NCBI GenBank assembly: GCA_017647785.1
Contig: JAGCJW010000013.1
Coordinates: forward strand, 1 to 64,000
Direction of reading: 5' to 3'
Length of the DNA: 64,000 nucleotides
DNA from: Bacteroidales bacterium
GTDB taxonomy: Bacteria; Bacteroidota; Bacteroidia; Bacteroidales; P3
Below are positions 1 through 8,656 of the stretch, one piece after another. The first letter of the stretch is position 1. Each line of letters starts with the position of its first letter. A program made the translations under genes and the position numbers. The notes beneath the pieces are model-generated. The model worked only from the letters and a program-made list of their open reading frames with translations. It had not been told where the DNA came from and did no database searches.

Positions 1-993
1 GAAGCAGTGGAGAAATCTATAATTATGGTAAAAGATGAGTTAGATATTCTTCGCCGTATGTTTGCAAACTTTGATTACACCAAATTTTCAAATGGAACAC
101 CATTAGAACAATTGGATTGTTTGAATAAAGGAGCAGAGTTTATACAATCAACAGAGGAAAAAGAAAATCTTTTTATGGGGCATACAAAAAAATTAAAATC
201 TGCTTTTAATCTTTGTTGCAATAGAGAAGAAATTTCTTTTGAAGAAAAGGAAGATATTTATTTCTTTTGCGGTGTTAGGTCAATAATTTATAAAATCACA
301 AAAGGAGGAAAGCCAGATGTTACGCAAATGAATAAGCGTGTAAGTGTTATGATTGAGGAGGCTATTCTCTCTGAAAGCGTTGAAGAAATAATTAAGATTG
401 GCAATGAAAAAGAAAACCTTGATTTGCTTAGTGCAGAGTATATGGAAAAATTAGCAAAACTCCCTTTGCCAAATACTAAGGTGAAACTAATGGAACGACT
501 TCTTAGAATGGTTATAAGCGAATTTAAGAATGTCAATATGATAAAGGGAGTTGATTTTTCGCAACGCTTAAATCTTCTTGTGAAAAAATACAATGAAAGA
601 AAAGATAGTGCAATATTCGCTGAAGAAGTCTTAAACGAAGTAGCTAAACAAATGGCAGAACTTCTTTTGGAGGTCAATAAAGAAAAACAAAGCTTTAAAG
701 ACTTAGGAATAAGTTATGAAGAAAAAGCATTCTTTGATATTTTGATTGCAGTTGCAAAGCAGTTTACTTTTGATTATCCAGAAGATAAGGCAAAGGAATT
801 GGCAAAAGAGATAAAAAATATAGTTGATGACAAATCGAAATACACCGATTGGGCAAATAGAGATGATATAAAATCGGAGTTGAAAATGGATTTGATTATT
901 ATTTTAGATAAATATGGCTATCCACCTGTAACAAACGATGCAGTTTATAAAGGAATATTTGAACAAGCAGAGAATTTTAAGAAATATTGTTAA
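1..993 (+). CDS. hsdR: Type I restriction enzyme HsdR subunit, C-terminal part (cut by window edge)
   Basis: The reading frame is open from the first base, so the gene begins upstream of the window. The visible ~330 residues are helical and charged and look like the C-terminal region of HsdR (DUF3387), the translocase/nuclease subunit of type I restriction systems. The opening EAVEK plus the FDYTKF stretch resembles the end of the helicase part, and the tail (TDWANRDDIKSELKMD, ILDKYGYPP) is typical of the family's extreme C-terminus. The nuclease and DEAD-box motor motifs would lie off the window, as would hsdM and hsdS. No hsd partner follows; sbcD comes next after 153 bp. Internal ATG/GTG codons are not real starts. 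The call rests on remembered family features. Confidence 0.8.
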   Translation, partial: EAVEKSIIMVKDELDILRRMFANFDYTKFSNGTPLEQLDCLNKGAEFIQSTEEKENLFMGHTKKLKSAFNLCCNREEISFEEKEDIYFFCGVRSIIYKITKGGKPDVTQMNKRVSVMIEEAILSESVEEIIKIGNEKENLDLLSAEYMEKLAKLPLPNTKVKLMERLLRMVISEFKNVNMIKGVDFSQRLNLLVKKYNERKDSAIFAEEVLNEVAKQMAELLLEVNKEKQSFKDLGISYEEKAFFDILIAVAKQFTFDYPEDKAKELAKEIKNIVDDKSKYTDWANRDDIKSELKMDLIIILDKYGYPPVTNDAVYKGIFEQAENFKKYC

Positions 994-1146
994 GATTTAA
1001 TGAGGCTTTTTCTCTTTTCTTGATGAAGAAATTGTTTAAAACCTATTTAATCAGAGTTTAAAAATAGGAAAGAGAATGTTAAAATAATAGAATTTGATTA
1101 TTATGGCAAAATTTGAAGATTTTGCAAACCTTTATTTCAATTAATA

Positions 1147-2313
1147 ATGAGATTATTACATACAAGCGATTGGCATTTAGGGCATATACTCTATGGATTT
1201 GAGCGTATGCAAGAACAAAAGTTTATGTTGGAACAAATGGTTTCAATTGTTAAAGAAAAGAAACCTGATATTTTTCTTTTATGTGGAGATGTTTATCATA
1301 CAAGTCAGCCTTCTTCTGCAGTTCAAACTATGTTTACAGAGGCTGTTTTACAGATTCATAATGCTAATCCAAATATGCAAATCATAATTACGGCGGGTAA
1401 TCACGACTCTGCTGTAAAACACGAGATTTTTCGTGAGCCTTGGAAGTTTTTAAATGTGCATACAATAGGAAGTGTTGATAGAGAATATCCTGAAAATCAT
1501 ATAATAGAAATTGAGAATAAGGCTTTTGTTATAGCTGTTCCGTATTGTAGTAATCGTAATATGCCAGAAGATTTTTATAGTTCTTTATTAGATAAAGTGG
1601 AAGAGCTAAATAAGAATAATTTACCGGTTGTTTTGTCGGCGCATACCACTGTTTTTGGTTGTGATTTTCTTGGTCACGATAATGCTAATGAAGGAATAGT
1701 TGGTGGTATAGAAAGTGTAGGTCTAGAGAATATAGGAGAGGGATATGATTATTTTGCCTTGGGACATATTCATAAGTCGCAATTTGTAGATAGACCGAAT
1801 AATAAGGTAAGATATTGTGGTACTCCTTTAGCTGTGAATTTTGATGAAAGATTTTCTCATACAGTATCTATTGTGGATATAGCTTCACATAATTCTACAC
1901 CTGTTGTAGAGAAGATTGAAATAAAGGATAATTGTCCTTTGGTAAATTTGCCTTCAGAGGATTTTTCTTCATGGGAGGATGTTAAAGAGTTGCTTGAAAA
2001 TTTTCCAGATGATAAGAGTGCTTATATTCGTTTGAATGTAGAGATAGAAAATATGCTACCTTCTGAAGCATACGAGCAAGCAAATGTTTTGATGCAAGGC
2101 AAGAAAGCGAGACTTTGCTTTATAAATACAAGAAGGAAGGAACAAACTACAGAAAATTTGCAAACGATGAGTCTTAGTGAGTTTAGCGCAGAGTCGCCTA
2201 TTGATATTGCAAGAAAATATGCAGAACATAAAGAAATTGTATTTGATGAACAAATGCAAGAAATCTTTAATGATGTTTTAGACGAAATAGAAAGAGAAGC
2301 AAGAGAAGAATAA
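1147..2313 (+). CDS. sbcD: Exonuclease SbcCD, nuclease subunit SbcD (Mre11 family)
   Basis: This is the nuclease partner of SbcC, which cleaves DNA hairpins and processes protein-blocked ends. The five metallophosphoesterase motifs are in order: DWHLG (D8, H10), CGDVYH (D48), GNHD (N85-D87), a histidine in SAHTTVFG, and GHIHKS. At 388 aa it has normal length, with the C-terminal capping domain after about residue 270. The ATG start is 13 bp before sbcC, so the two genes are surely co-transcribed. A weak promoter match (TTTG at 1093, N20, GATTTTG ending at 1124) lies just upstream, where the second element deviates from TAnnTTTG. Nothing is missing from the active site. Confidence 0.96.
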   Translation: MRLLHTSDWHLGHILYGFERMQEQKFMLEQMVSIVKEKKPDIFLLCGDVYHTSQPSSAVQTMFTEAVLQIHNANPNMQIIITAGNHDSAVKHEIFREPWKFLNVHTIGSVDREYPENHIIEIENKAFVIAVPYCSNRNMPEDFYSSLLDKVEELNKNNLPVVLSAHTTVFGCDFLGHDNANEGIVGGIESVGLENIGEGYDYFALGHIHKSQFVDRPNNKVRYCGTPLAVNFDERFSHTVSIVDIASHNSTPVVEKIEIKDNCPLVNLPSEDFSSWEDVKELLENFPDDKSAYIRLNVEIENMLPSEAYEQANVLMQGKKARLCFINTRRKEQTTENLQTMSLSEFSAESPIDIARKYAEHKEIVFDEQMQEIFNDVLDEIEREAREE

Positions 2314-2326
2314 AAACCACAATGAT

Positions 2327-5300
2327 ATGAAATTTCAAAAACTTACAATACATAATATAGCATCTATAGAAGACGCAACTATAGATTTTTCAGTAGAACC
2401 ACTTTCTGATAGTGGGATATTCATAATAGCAGGTAAAACAGGTAGTGGAAAGACTACAATACTTGATTGTATATGTTTAGCTTTGTATGGAACAACTCCT
2501 CGTTTGAAAGCAACACGAATTCAAGGTAAAACAAAAGATGGAGATAATGATATAGGTGTTGATGATGTGCGTCAATTGATGAGAAGAAACACAGCAGAAT
2601 GTTCTGTTTCTTTGACTTTTATTGGTAATAATGGTAAGCTTTATCAAGCTGATTGGTCGGTTCGTAGGGCGAGAAATGTTGTCAATGGTAAATTACAACC
2701 GAAGGAAAGGTGTTTAAAAAATATTGATGAGAACTTTTGTTTTGATAAAGATAACGATATAAAGGCTGAAATAGCTTCTGTTATAGGTTTGGACTTTGAA
2801 CAATTTTTGCGAACTGTGATGTTGTCTCAAGGAGAGTTTACAAAATTTCTTAATAGTAGCGATAACGATAAGGCGGATATATTAGAAAAACTTACAGGGA
2901 TAGATATTTATTCAAAGATTGGTAAGAAAATATACGATAAAACAAAGGTTAAAAAGACTGAAAAAGAAAGATTATCTGAAGTATTAGATAGATTGCCACA
3001 AGTAAATGAGGAAGAAATAGAGTCTTGTAAAAAGCAGTTAGAGGAAAATGAAAATGTTTTGAATGTGAATCAAAAAGCCTTGACAATAGAAAAGAATAAG
3101 AGAGATTGGATAGAGAAGGATGTAATTCTTTTTAATGCTTTAGGAGAGATTAAAAAAGAGAAAGATAATCTTGATAAAATATCTGCAAGTGATTCTTATA
3201 AAAAGATAGAAAAATGTGTTAATGAATGGAAAAATACTCAAAACATTCGTTATCAAATAAGTCAGAGAGAAGGTAATGTTAAACAACTGCAAAGTTTTGA
3301 GACGTCTTTGTTAGGTCTTAAGCAAACTTGCAAGGGTTTGTTGTCTGGTAAGGAATATCTTCTTAAAACACGAAAACAATCCGAGAAAGATTTACAACAG
3401 ATTGAACAATGGCTTGAAGGGGAAAAGAATTTTGAGAGTTTATATGAGAATTCTAGAATAATAATAGATAATATTAATTCTATATTGTCTTATAAGCAGG
3501 AAGTTATAGAATTAAAGGAAGATGAAAAGCAGTTCTCTAAACAAAATAAAGCTAATGAAGAAAAGCTTGAAAATCAAAATAAGTTGATTGAAGAGTGTCA
3601 AAAGCAGATTTCGGAGAAAGAAGAAAAGTTAAATGCTATTAATTTAGCAGAAAAACGCAATAGACAACTGTTATTAACAGAACTTTCTTTGAGTATAGAT
3701 AATCTAAATGAAAAAAGAAATGAAAGAGAGAGGGTAGAAGCTAATCTTAAACAATTGAAAGAGGATATAGATTCAAAAACTAAGGATTTAGAAGAAAGAA
3801 TCAAACCTGATTTTAATGAAAAAGAAGCAAATTTAGAGAGATGTAGATTGCAATATGAAAAGCAAAAAGATACGGTAGATAAGTTTGCTATAACAATACG
3901 TCAAAGTTTAAATGAAGGAGATATTTGTCCTATTTGTAGGCAAAAGATAATAAATCAATTGCCAAATGAAGATGTGATTAATGAATTGGTTAAGACTTTA
4001 CAAGAAAACTATGAGACTGCAAAGAGAGAGTATGGAATAATAGATGCAGAGAAGAATAAAATAGAGGGAGAAATTAGAGCAGAGCAAAGGACGTATGAAA
4101 GAGATAAGCAAGCTTTTGATAAAGATGAAATCTTAAAGGATGCAGAAAATAAATTTAAAGAAATTTGTCAAAGGGCAGGAATAACGAATTTAGAGATAAG
4201 TAAAGAGAATTTAGAGCAAGAAAGAGAAAATATTGCAAATATTATATCTCAAGGAGAGGGGATAGAGAAAGGCTTAAATGATTCAAAGAAAGAATTTGAT
4301 GATTTAAAGAATCATTTTAGTGATTTAAAGAATCATTTTAATGATTTAAAGAATCAATTAAGCATTTGTAGAAATGCTATTGAGACTAGAGAAAAAGATA
4401 TTATTGGAGTAAGTGAAAGTGTAGAGAAAATAATAAGTGTTAATGCTCTTTTAAAGAATCAAGAAGGGGAAAACCTGCAGTGGCAAGAAAATGGCAAAGA
4501 GTATGTAGATGTATTGAGTGCTAAAACAAATGAGTATAGAGATTATCAGTCTAAATATCAAAAAGCAAAAGAAAGATACGACGGATTAACAAATGAATAT
4601 GAGCAAGTAGAGAATGTGTTTAATGCTATATTGGAAAAGCAAGGGGAATGGAATGACTTAAAGAGTGAAGGAGTAGAATGTGTGCAGAATTTATATACTC
4701 AATTAAGTGCTTTGAAAGATAATTTATTGACTACATTGACACAAAAAGATACTTTGTTAAGTGCTCAAAACGAAATAATTTCAAGTATAGAAGATTATCT
4801 GAATGAAAATCCTCAATATGATGAGAATTTATTAATTAATTTGAATTACATTGCTGAAGGTACTATTGTTGAGTATGAAAGACAATTAAAAGAACATGCT
4901 GATAAAGTAACAGCAATAAATGCTAATTTGATAACTGCTCAAAATAATTATGATGCTAATTTGACTCATAAGCCAAAAATAAAAGAAGATGAAAACTTTG
5001 ATAGTATTGTTCAAAATGTTACTAAATTAGAGGAAGAAAATCAAAGTGTTATCGAGAACATAGGTACGTTTAGAGAGCGTTTAAATGCTTTTGAAGAGAA
5101 TAAAAAAAATAGAGATAAGTTGTTGGTAGAGTATCAAAAAAAGGAAGTAGAGTATAATAAATGGAATAAGTTAAATTCTATATTTGGTTCGTCTGATGGA
5201 GCTACGTTTCGTAAGATTGCACAAAGCTATGTTTTGGCAAATTTGATTAATTCGGCTAATCATCATTTGAAAGTTTTGACGGATAGATATAGATTGAGGG

Positions 5301-5671
5301 TTGAGCCAGGTAGTTTTGTGATTGAGGTTGAAGATGCTTATCAGGGATTTGTCAGTAGGGCTGTTACAACAATTTCGGGTGGGGAAAGTTTTATTATTTC
5401 TCTTTCTTTAGCTTTGGCTTTAAGTGATATGGGTCAAGGGCTTTCTCTTGATATATTATTTATTGATGAAGGATTTGGTTCGTTAAGTAAAGATGTCTTG
5501 CAAACAGCAATAGATACTTTGTCTTTACTGCATGGAAAAGTTGGTAAAAGAGTAGGAATAATAAGCCATGTTGAGGAATTGCAAGAGAAAATTCCTGTTC
5601 AAATTCAAGTAAACAAAGAGGGAAATAGTTCATGTAGTACAGTGGAAGTAGTCAATAGAGCAATGAGGTAG
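2327..5671 (+). CDS. sbcC: Exonuclease SbcCD, ATPase subunit SbcC (Rad50 family)
   Basis: This SMC-like ATPase works with SbcD. Walker A (GKTGSGKTT) is at residues 36-44, and two long coiled coils flank a zinc hook CPIC at 534-537. The ABC signature SGGES is near 1017 and Walker B (LDILFIDEG) near 1041-1049. The length of 1114 aa is normal. The second coiled coil contains four near-identical heptads (SKKEFDD, LKNHFSD, LKNHFND, LKNQL) encoded by an exact 21-bp periodic repeat at 4284-4363. The same repeat family occurs in intergenic DNA elsewhere in the window. Heptads added in multiples of seven would lengthen the coil without breaking its phase. Confidence 0.96.
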   Translation: MKFQKLTIHNIASIEDATIDFSVEPLSDSGIFIIAGKTGSGKTTILDCICLALYGTTPRLKATRIQGKTKDGDNDIGVDDVRQLMRRNTAECSVSLTFIGNNGKLYQADWSVRRARNVVNGKLQPKERCLKNIDENFCFDKDNDIKAEIASVIGLDFEQFLRTVMLSQGEFTKFLNSSDNDKADILEKLTGIDIYSKIGKKIYDKTKVKKTEKERLSEVLDRLPQVNEEEIESCKKQLEENENVLNVNQKALTIEKNKRDWIEKDVILFNALGEIKKEKDNLDKISASDSYKKIEKCVNEWKNTQNIRYQISQREGNVKQLQSFETSLLGLKQTCKGLLSGKEYLLKTRKQSEKDLQQIEQWLEGEKNFESLYENSRIIIDNINSILSYKQEVIELKEDEKQFSKQNKANEEKLENQNKLIEECQKQISEKEEKLNAINLAEKRNRQLLLTELSLSIDNLNEKRNERERVEANLKQLKEDIDSKTKDLEERIKPDFNEKEANLERCRLQYEKQKDTVDKFAITIRQSLNEGDICPICRQKIINQLPNEDVINELVKTLQENYETAKREYGIIDAEKNKIEGEIRAEQRTYERDKQAFDKDEILKDAENKFKEICQRAGITNLEISKENLEQERENIANIISQGEGIEKGLNDSKKEFDDLKNHFSDLKNHFNDLKNQLSICRNAIETREKDIIGVSESVEKIISVNALLKNQEGENLQWQENGKEYVDVLSAKTNEYRDYQSKYQKAKERYDGLTNEYEQVENVFNAILEKQGEWNDLKSEGVECVQNLYTQLSALKDNLLTTLTQKDTLLSAQNEIISSIEDYLNENPQYDENLLINLNYIAEGTIVEYERQLKEHADKVTAINANLITAQNNYDANLTHKPKIKEDENFDSIVQNVTKLEEENQSVIENIGTFRERLNAFEENKKNRDKLLVEYQKKEVEYNKWNKLNSIFGSSDGATFRKIAQSYVLANLINSANHHLKVLTDRYRLRVEPGSFVIEVEDAYQGFVSRAVTTISGGESFIISLSLALALSDMGQGLSLDILFIDEGFGSLSKDVLQTAIDTLSLLHGKVGKRVGIISHVEELQEKIPVQIQVNKEGNSSCSTVEVVNRAMR
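4284..4363 (+). repeat. In-frame 21-bp tandem repeat inside sbcC (four units)
   Basis: Pentamers CAAAG, TAAAG, TAAAG and TAAAG begin at 4284, 4305, 4326 and 4347, exactly 21 bp apart. The last three units are almost identical over the full 21 bp. In translation they give the heptads SKKEFDD-LKNHFSD-LKNHFND-LKNQL. The unit matches the arrays at 13267, 33170, 38170, 43999, 52828 and 56193 in period, in the pentamer, and in the codon phase seen in yggS (xCA or xTA followed by AAG). Confidence 0.9.
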
Positions 5672-5706
5672 TAATTAGGAAGAAATGGTGAATTTTTGCT
5701 TTATTT

Positions 5707-5737
5707 TTTGAAGATTATGAACTTATTTGTAATTTTG
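5707..5737 (+). promoter_or_regulatory. Promoter of the deoxynucleoside kinase-kdsB unit
   Basis: TTTG at 5707-5710, a 19-bp spacer and TAATTTTG at 5730-5737 match the Bacteroidota housekeeping consensus fully. Transcription would start near 5744, about 30 bases before the ATG at 5775. Confidence 0.75.
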
Positions 5738-5774
5738 CAAGAATTAATATCTATTATTTTTATAATAAACGTCA

Positions 5775-6389
5775 ATGCACATAGCAATAGCGGGAAATAT
5801 CGGTAGTGGAAAAACAACTCTGACAGAGTTGTTGGCCAAGCATTTTAAGTGGACTCCTATTTATGAACAAATGGATGACAATCCTTATATTGCCAATTTT
5901 TATGAAGATATGAGAAGATGGTCATTCAATCTTCAGGTTTATTTTTTGCACAAACGTTTTAAGTATGTTATAGATTCAAGAAATACTTACGAAAATATAG
6001 TGCAAGATCGTACCTTGTACGAAGATGCGTATATATTTGCTCCGAATCTGCATGCGATGGGCTTGATGAATACTCGTGATTATGAAACTTATAAGTCTTT
6101 ATTTGACTTAATGGAAAGTTTTATTACTCCTCCGGATTTATTGATTTACCTTAAGGCTTCTGTGCCTACGCTTATCAAGCAAATAGAAAAAAGAGGAAGA
6201 GAGTATGAAAGCAGTATTAGATTAGATTACATAAGTTCTCTTAATAATCGTTACAATAATTGGATTGACGAGTATAAGAATCGTAAGATTATTATTAATA
6301 TGGATGATTTGAACATAACAGAAAATCCTAAGGATTTAGGACTTGTTGTGGAACAAATTAATGCAGAAATAAACGGTTTGTTTGAATAG
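5775..6389 (+). CDS. Deoxynucleoside kinase (deoxyadenosine/deoxyguanosine kinase family)
   Basis: This kinase phosphorylates salvaged deoxynucleosides in the cytoplasm. The P-loop GNIGSGKT is at residues 7-14. A QDRTLYEDAY segment carries the family's DR motif, and R/K-rich lid residues (KRGREYE) follow near 150. The length of 204 aa is usual for the bacterial dNK family. The sequence does not settle base preference; dAdo/dGuo kinases are the commonest bacterial members. The stop codon TAG is followed at once by the ATG of kdsB (no gap), so the pair is translationally coupled. A full-consensus promoter lies 38 bp upstream of the start. Confidence 0.9.
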   Translation: MHIAIAGNIGSGKTTLTELLAKHFKWTPIYEQMDDNPYIANFYEDMRRWSFNLQVYFLHKRFKYVIDSRNTYENIVQDRTLYEDAYIFAPNLHAMGLMNTRDYETYKSLFDLMESFITPPDLLIYLKASVPTLIKQIEKRGREYESSIRLDYISSLNNRYNNWIDEYKNRKIIINMDDLNITENPKDLGLVVEQINAEINGLFE

Positions 6390-7142
6390 ATGAGGTCAAT
6401 AGCAATAATTCCAGCACGATACTCAAGTAGTAGATTTCCAGGTAAACCTTTGGCTATTTTGAAAGATAAACCTATGATAATGTGGGTTTATAATGCTGTT
6501 GTGGAATCTGGATTGTTTGATAAGGTAGTTGTTGCGACTGATGATAATCGTATATACGATAAGGTAACTGCTTATAATGCAAATGTTATGATGACTTCTT
6601 CTCAGCATACTTGTGGAACACAAAGATGTGAAGAGGTATTATGTGAGTTGGAAAAGAAGGGAGAGAACTTTGATGTTGTTGTGAATGTGCAAGGAGATGA
6701 GCCTTTGATAAATACAGAGCAACTAAAAAAGGTTTTGTCTTGCTTTGATAATGAAAGCGTAGATATAGCTACTCTTTCAAAACTAATAGAGAATCAAAGT
6801 GAATTGAATGATCCTAATGTTGTAAAGGTTGTGTTTTCTAATGATAACGCTTTGTATTTTTCAAGAAGTGCAATCCCTTTTACGCGAGATGTATCTCAGG
6901 AAAAAGCATTAAAAGATGGAGTGTTTTTTAAACATATAGGTATATATGCTTATCGCTCTAGTGTTTTGAAGAAAATAGTGAAATTGGAAAAAGGAAAGTT
7001 GGAAACATTGGAGAGTTTAGAACAATTGCGTTGGTTAGAAAATGGTTATAGAATAAAAATAAAAGAAACTCAATTTGAAACAATAGGTGTTGATACTCCT
7101 GAAGATTTGAATAGAGTTAATGAATTGATAAATAAGAAATAA
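6390..7142 (+). CDS. kdsB: 3-deoxy-manno-octulosonate cytidylyltransferase (CMP-Kdo synthetase)
   Basis: The enzyme activates Kdo with CTP for lipopolysaccharide inner-core synthesis. The N-terminal nucleotide-binding motif RYSSSRFPGKPL is at about 10-21. The metal/CTP site NVQGDEP is near residue 104, FFKHIGIYAYR lies in the C-terminal half, and the tail reads IGVDTPEDL. The length of 250 aa is normal. It begins directly after the kinase stop and is followed 6 bp later by the HU/SPOR gene, so all three may share one transcript. Confidence 0.96.
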   Translation: MRSIAIIPARYSSSRFPGKPLAILKDKPMIMWVYNAVVESGLFDKVVVATDDNRIYDKVTAYNANVMMTSSQHTCGTQRCEEVLCELEKKGENFDVVVNVQGDEPLINTEQLKKVLSCFDNESVDIATLSKLIENQSELNDPNVVKVVFSNDNALYFSRSAIPFTRDVSQEKALKDGVFFKHIGIYAYRSSVLKKIVKLEKGKLETLESLEQLRWLENGYRIKIKETQFETIGVDTPEDLNRVNELINKK

Positions 7143-7148
7143 AATAAT

Positions 7149-8654
7149 ATGAACGTAGCGGTAAATTTATACGAATACTTAAAAGAAAACGATAGTGCAG
7201 AATTAGTTGGTCTAGGAACGTTTTATGTTTCAACACAATCTGCAAGAATATCTTCTTTAACAGGGGAAATAAGACCTCCTTGTAGAAAATTGACTTTTAA
7301 AGCTGAAGAAAACAATGATATGAATTTTGTTATTAATATGGCAGATAAAGAATTCATATCTCACGAAACAGCTCTTGTTTGGGTAAAACAATATGCAGAA
7401 TCTTTAAAAGAGAAAATCCAATCAGGTAAAAAAATTCAAATTGGAGAGTTGGGAACATTATCAAAAGATTATTTAGATAATTATGTATTTGAAGCAAGTG
7501 AAAAATTAAGCTTGATGGATAATTCATTCGCTTTTGCACCTTTAAAAGATGTTAAAACATTTGATAATAACGATGAAACAATAGAGCTTATTCGTACAAT
7601 AGATCCTGAAAATAAAGTAGAAGAAGTTGTTGAAGAGTCTGTTCCACAAGTAGAAGAAGAGCCTGTTGTAATTCAACTAAAACCAGAAGAAACTATTCAA
7701 TCAATAGTGGAAGAGCCAATAAAGGAAATAGTTGAGCATACTGAAGCAGTAGTTTTTTCTGAAAATGAAGAGTTGAAACAAGAAGGAGAAATAAAAGAAG
7801 AATTACAAGTAGAAACTCAAGCAGAAGCAACAGAAGTTAAAGAAATAGAAAAAGAGGTTGAGATAGAAGATATAAAGCCTGCTGATGAAGATTTAAGAGA
7901 AAGAGCTCAAGCAATAATTGAGGCAAGTAAAAGGGAGAAAGAAGAGAAAGAGGAAGAAGAAAAAAATAAAAAGAAAGATAAGAAAAAGAAAAAAGCTAAA
8001 AAACGTAAAAAAAGAATCTTGCTTACAATATTATTCATTCTATTATTCTTAATATTGGCTTGTGGAGGTTTAGTAGCAGCTCACTATTTTGGATTGCTTA
8101 AAAACTACAAGTTTATGAATCCAATTTCAGAAAAGTTATCTTATTACATCAAACCAAAAGCACAAGAGCCTGTTATTGTAGTTGTTGAAACTCCAACAGA
8201 AACAATAGTTGAAGAAGAGTTTGAAGTAACAGAATCTTCTACTGAAACTATTTTAGAAGAAGTTCAAGCTAATCCTATTCCTGCACCAAAACCAATCAAA
8301 AATAATACAACTGTAACTACAAAGAAAACTACAACAAAACAAGAAAAGAAAGAAGAAACTCCACAACAACCAGCAGAAACAGTTGTTGATAATTCACCTG
8401 TTGTAGTTCAAAACTATTCTAAGTTAGGTTGTGATGTTGTTTGTGGTTCGTTTAAGGATAAAGCTCAAGCAGAAAAGAAAGCGAGAAAAGCTAAAAGTCT
8501 TGGTTATGACAGCTATATAATAAACAGAGTTCAAGGAGGAGAACAAGTGTATTATGTAAGCTATGGTTCAAGACGTTCATTAGATGAAGCAAATAAATTA
8601 GCCGTGAAAATAAAAGAAAAAATAGGCGGCGACTTTTATGTAATATCAAGATAG
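7149..8654 (+). CDS. HU-CCDC81 domain and SPOR domain membrane protein
   Basis: The N-terminal ~130 residues resemble the paired Bacteroidota HU-CCDC81 domains, whose function in bacteria is not established. A long acidic region rich in V, E and P (about 145-265) and a basic lysine stretch follow. One membrane segment (RILLTILFILLFLILACGG) is near 290-308. The protein ends in a SPOR domain (about 425-501) that should bind denuded peptidoglycan at the septum. The predicted topology has the HU part in the cytoplasm and SPOR in the periplasm, linking an internal partner to the division-site wall. The next gene starts 2 bp after the stop. Confidence 0.88.
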   Translation: MNVAVNLYEYLKENDSAELVGLGTFYVSTQSARISSLTGEIRPPCRKLTFKAEENNDMNFVINMADKEFISHETALVWVKQYAESLKEKIQSGKKIQIGELGTLSKDYLDNYVFEASEKLSLMDNSFAFAPLKDVKTFDNNDETIELIRTIDPENKVEEVVEESVPQVEEEPVVIQLKPEETIQSIVEEPIKEIVEHTEAVVFSENEELKQEGEIKEELQVETQAEATEVKEIEKEVEIEDIKPADEDLRERAQAIIEASKREKEEKEEEEKNKKKDKKKKKAKKRKKRILLTILFILLFLILACGGLVAAHYFGLLKNYKFMNPISEKLSYYIKPKAQEPVIVVVETPTETIVEEEFEVTESSTETILEEVQANPIPAPKPIKNNTTVTTKKTTTKQEKKEETPQQPAETVVDNSPVVVQNYSKLGCDVVCGSFKDKAQAEKKARKAKSLGYDSYIINRVQGGEQVYYVSYGSRRSLDEANKLAVKIKEKIGGDFYVISR

Positions 8655-8656
8655 AT

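Noticed and set aside
288..677. Minus-strand ORF of 129 codons inside hsdR
   Set aside because: It is a shadow of the real coding frame; its translation has no family pattern and unlikely composition.
7..993. GTG at position 7 or ATG at 25 as the start of the first gene
   Set aside because: The frame is open to the window edge and the first residues match internal HsdR sequence.
1103..1144. Thirteen-codon ORF directly before sbcD as a leader peptide
   Set aside because: No terminator or paired structure accompanies it and the AT-rich region gives such ORFs by chance.
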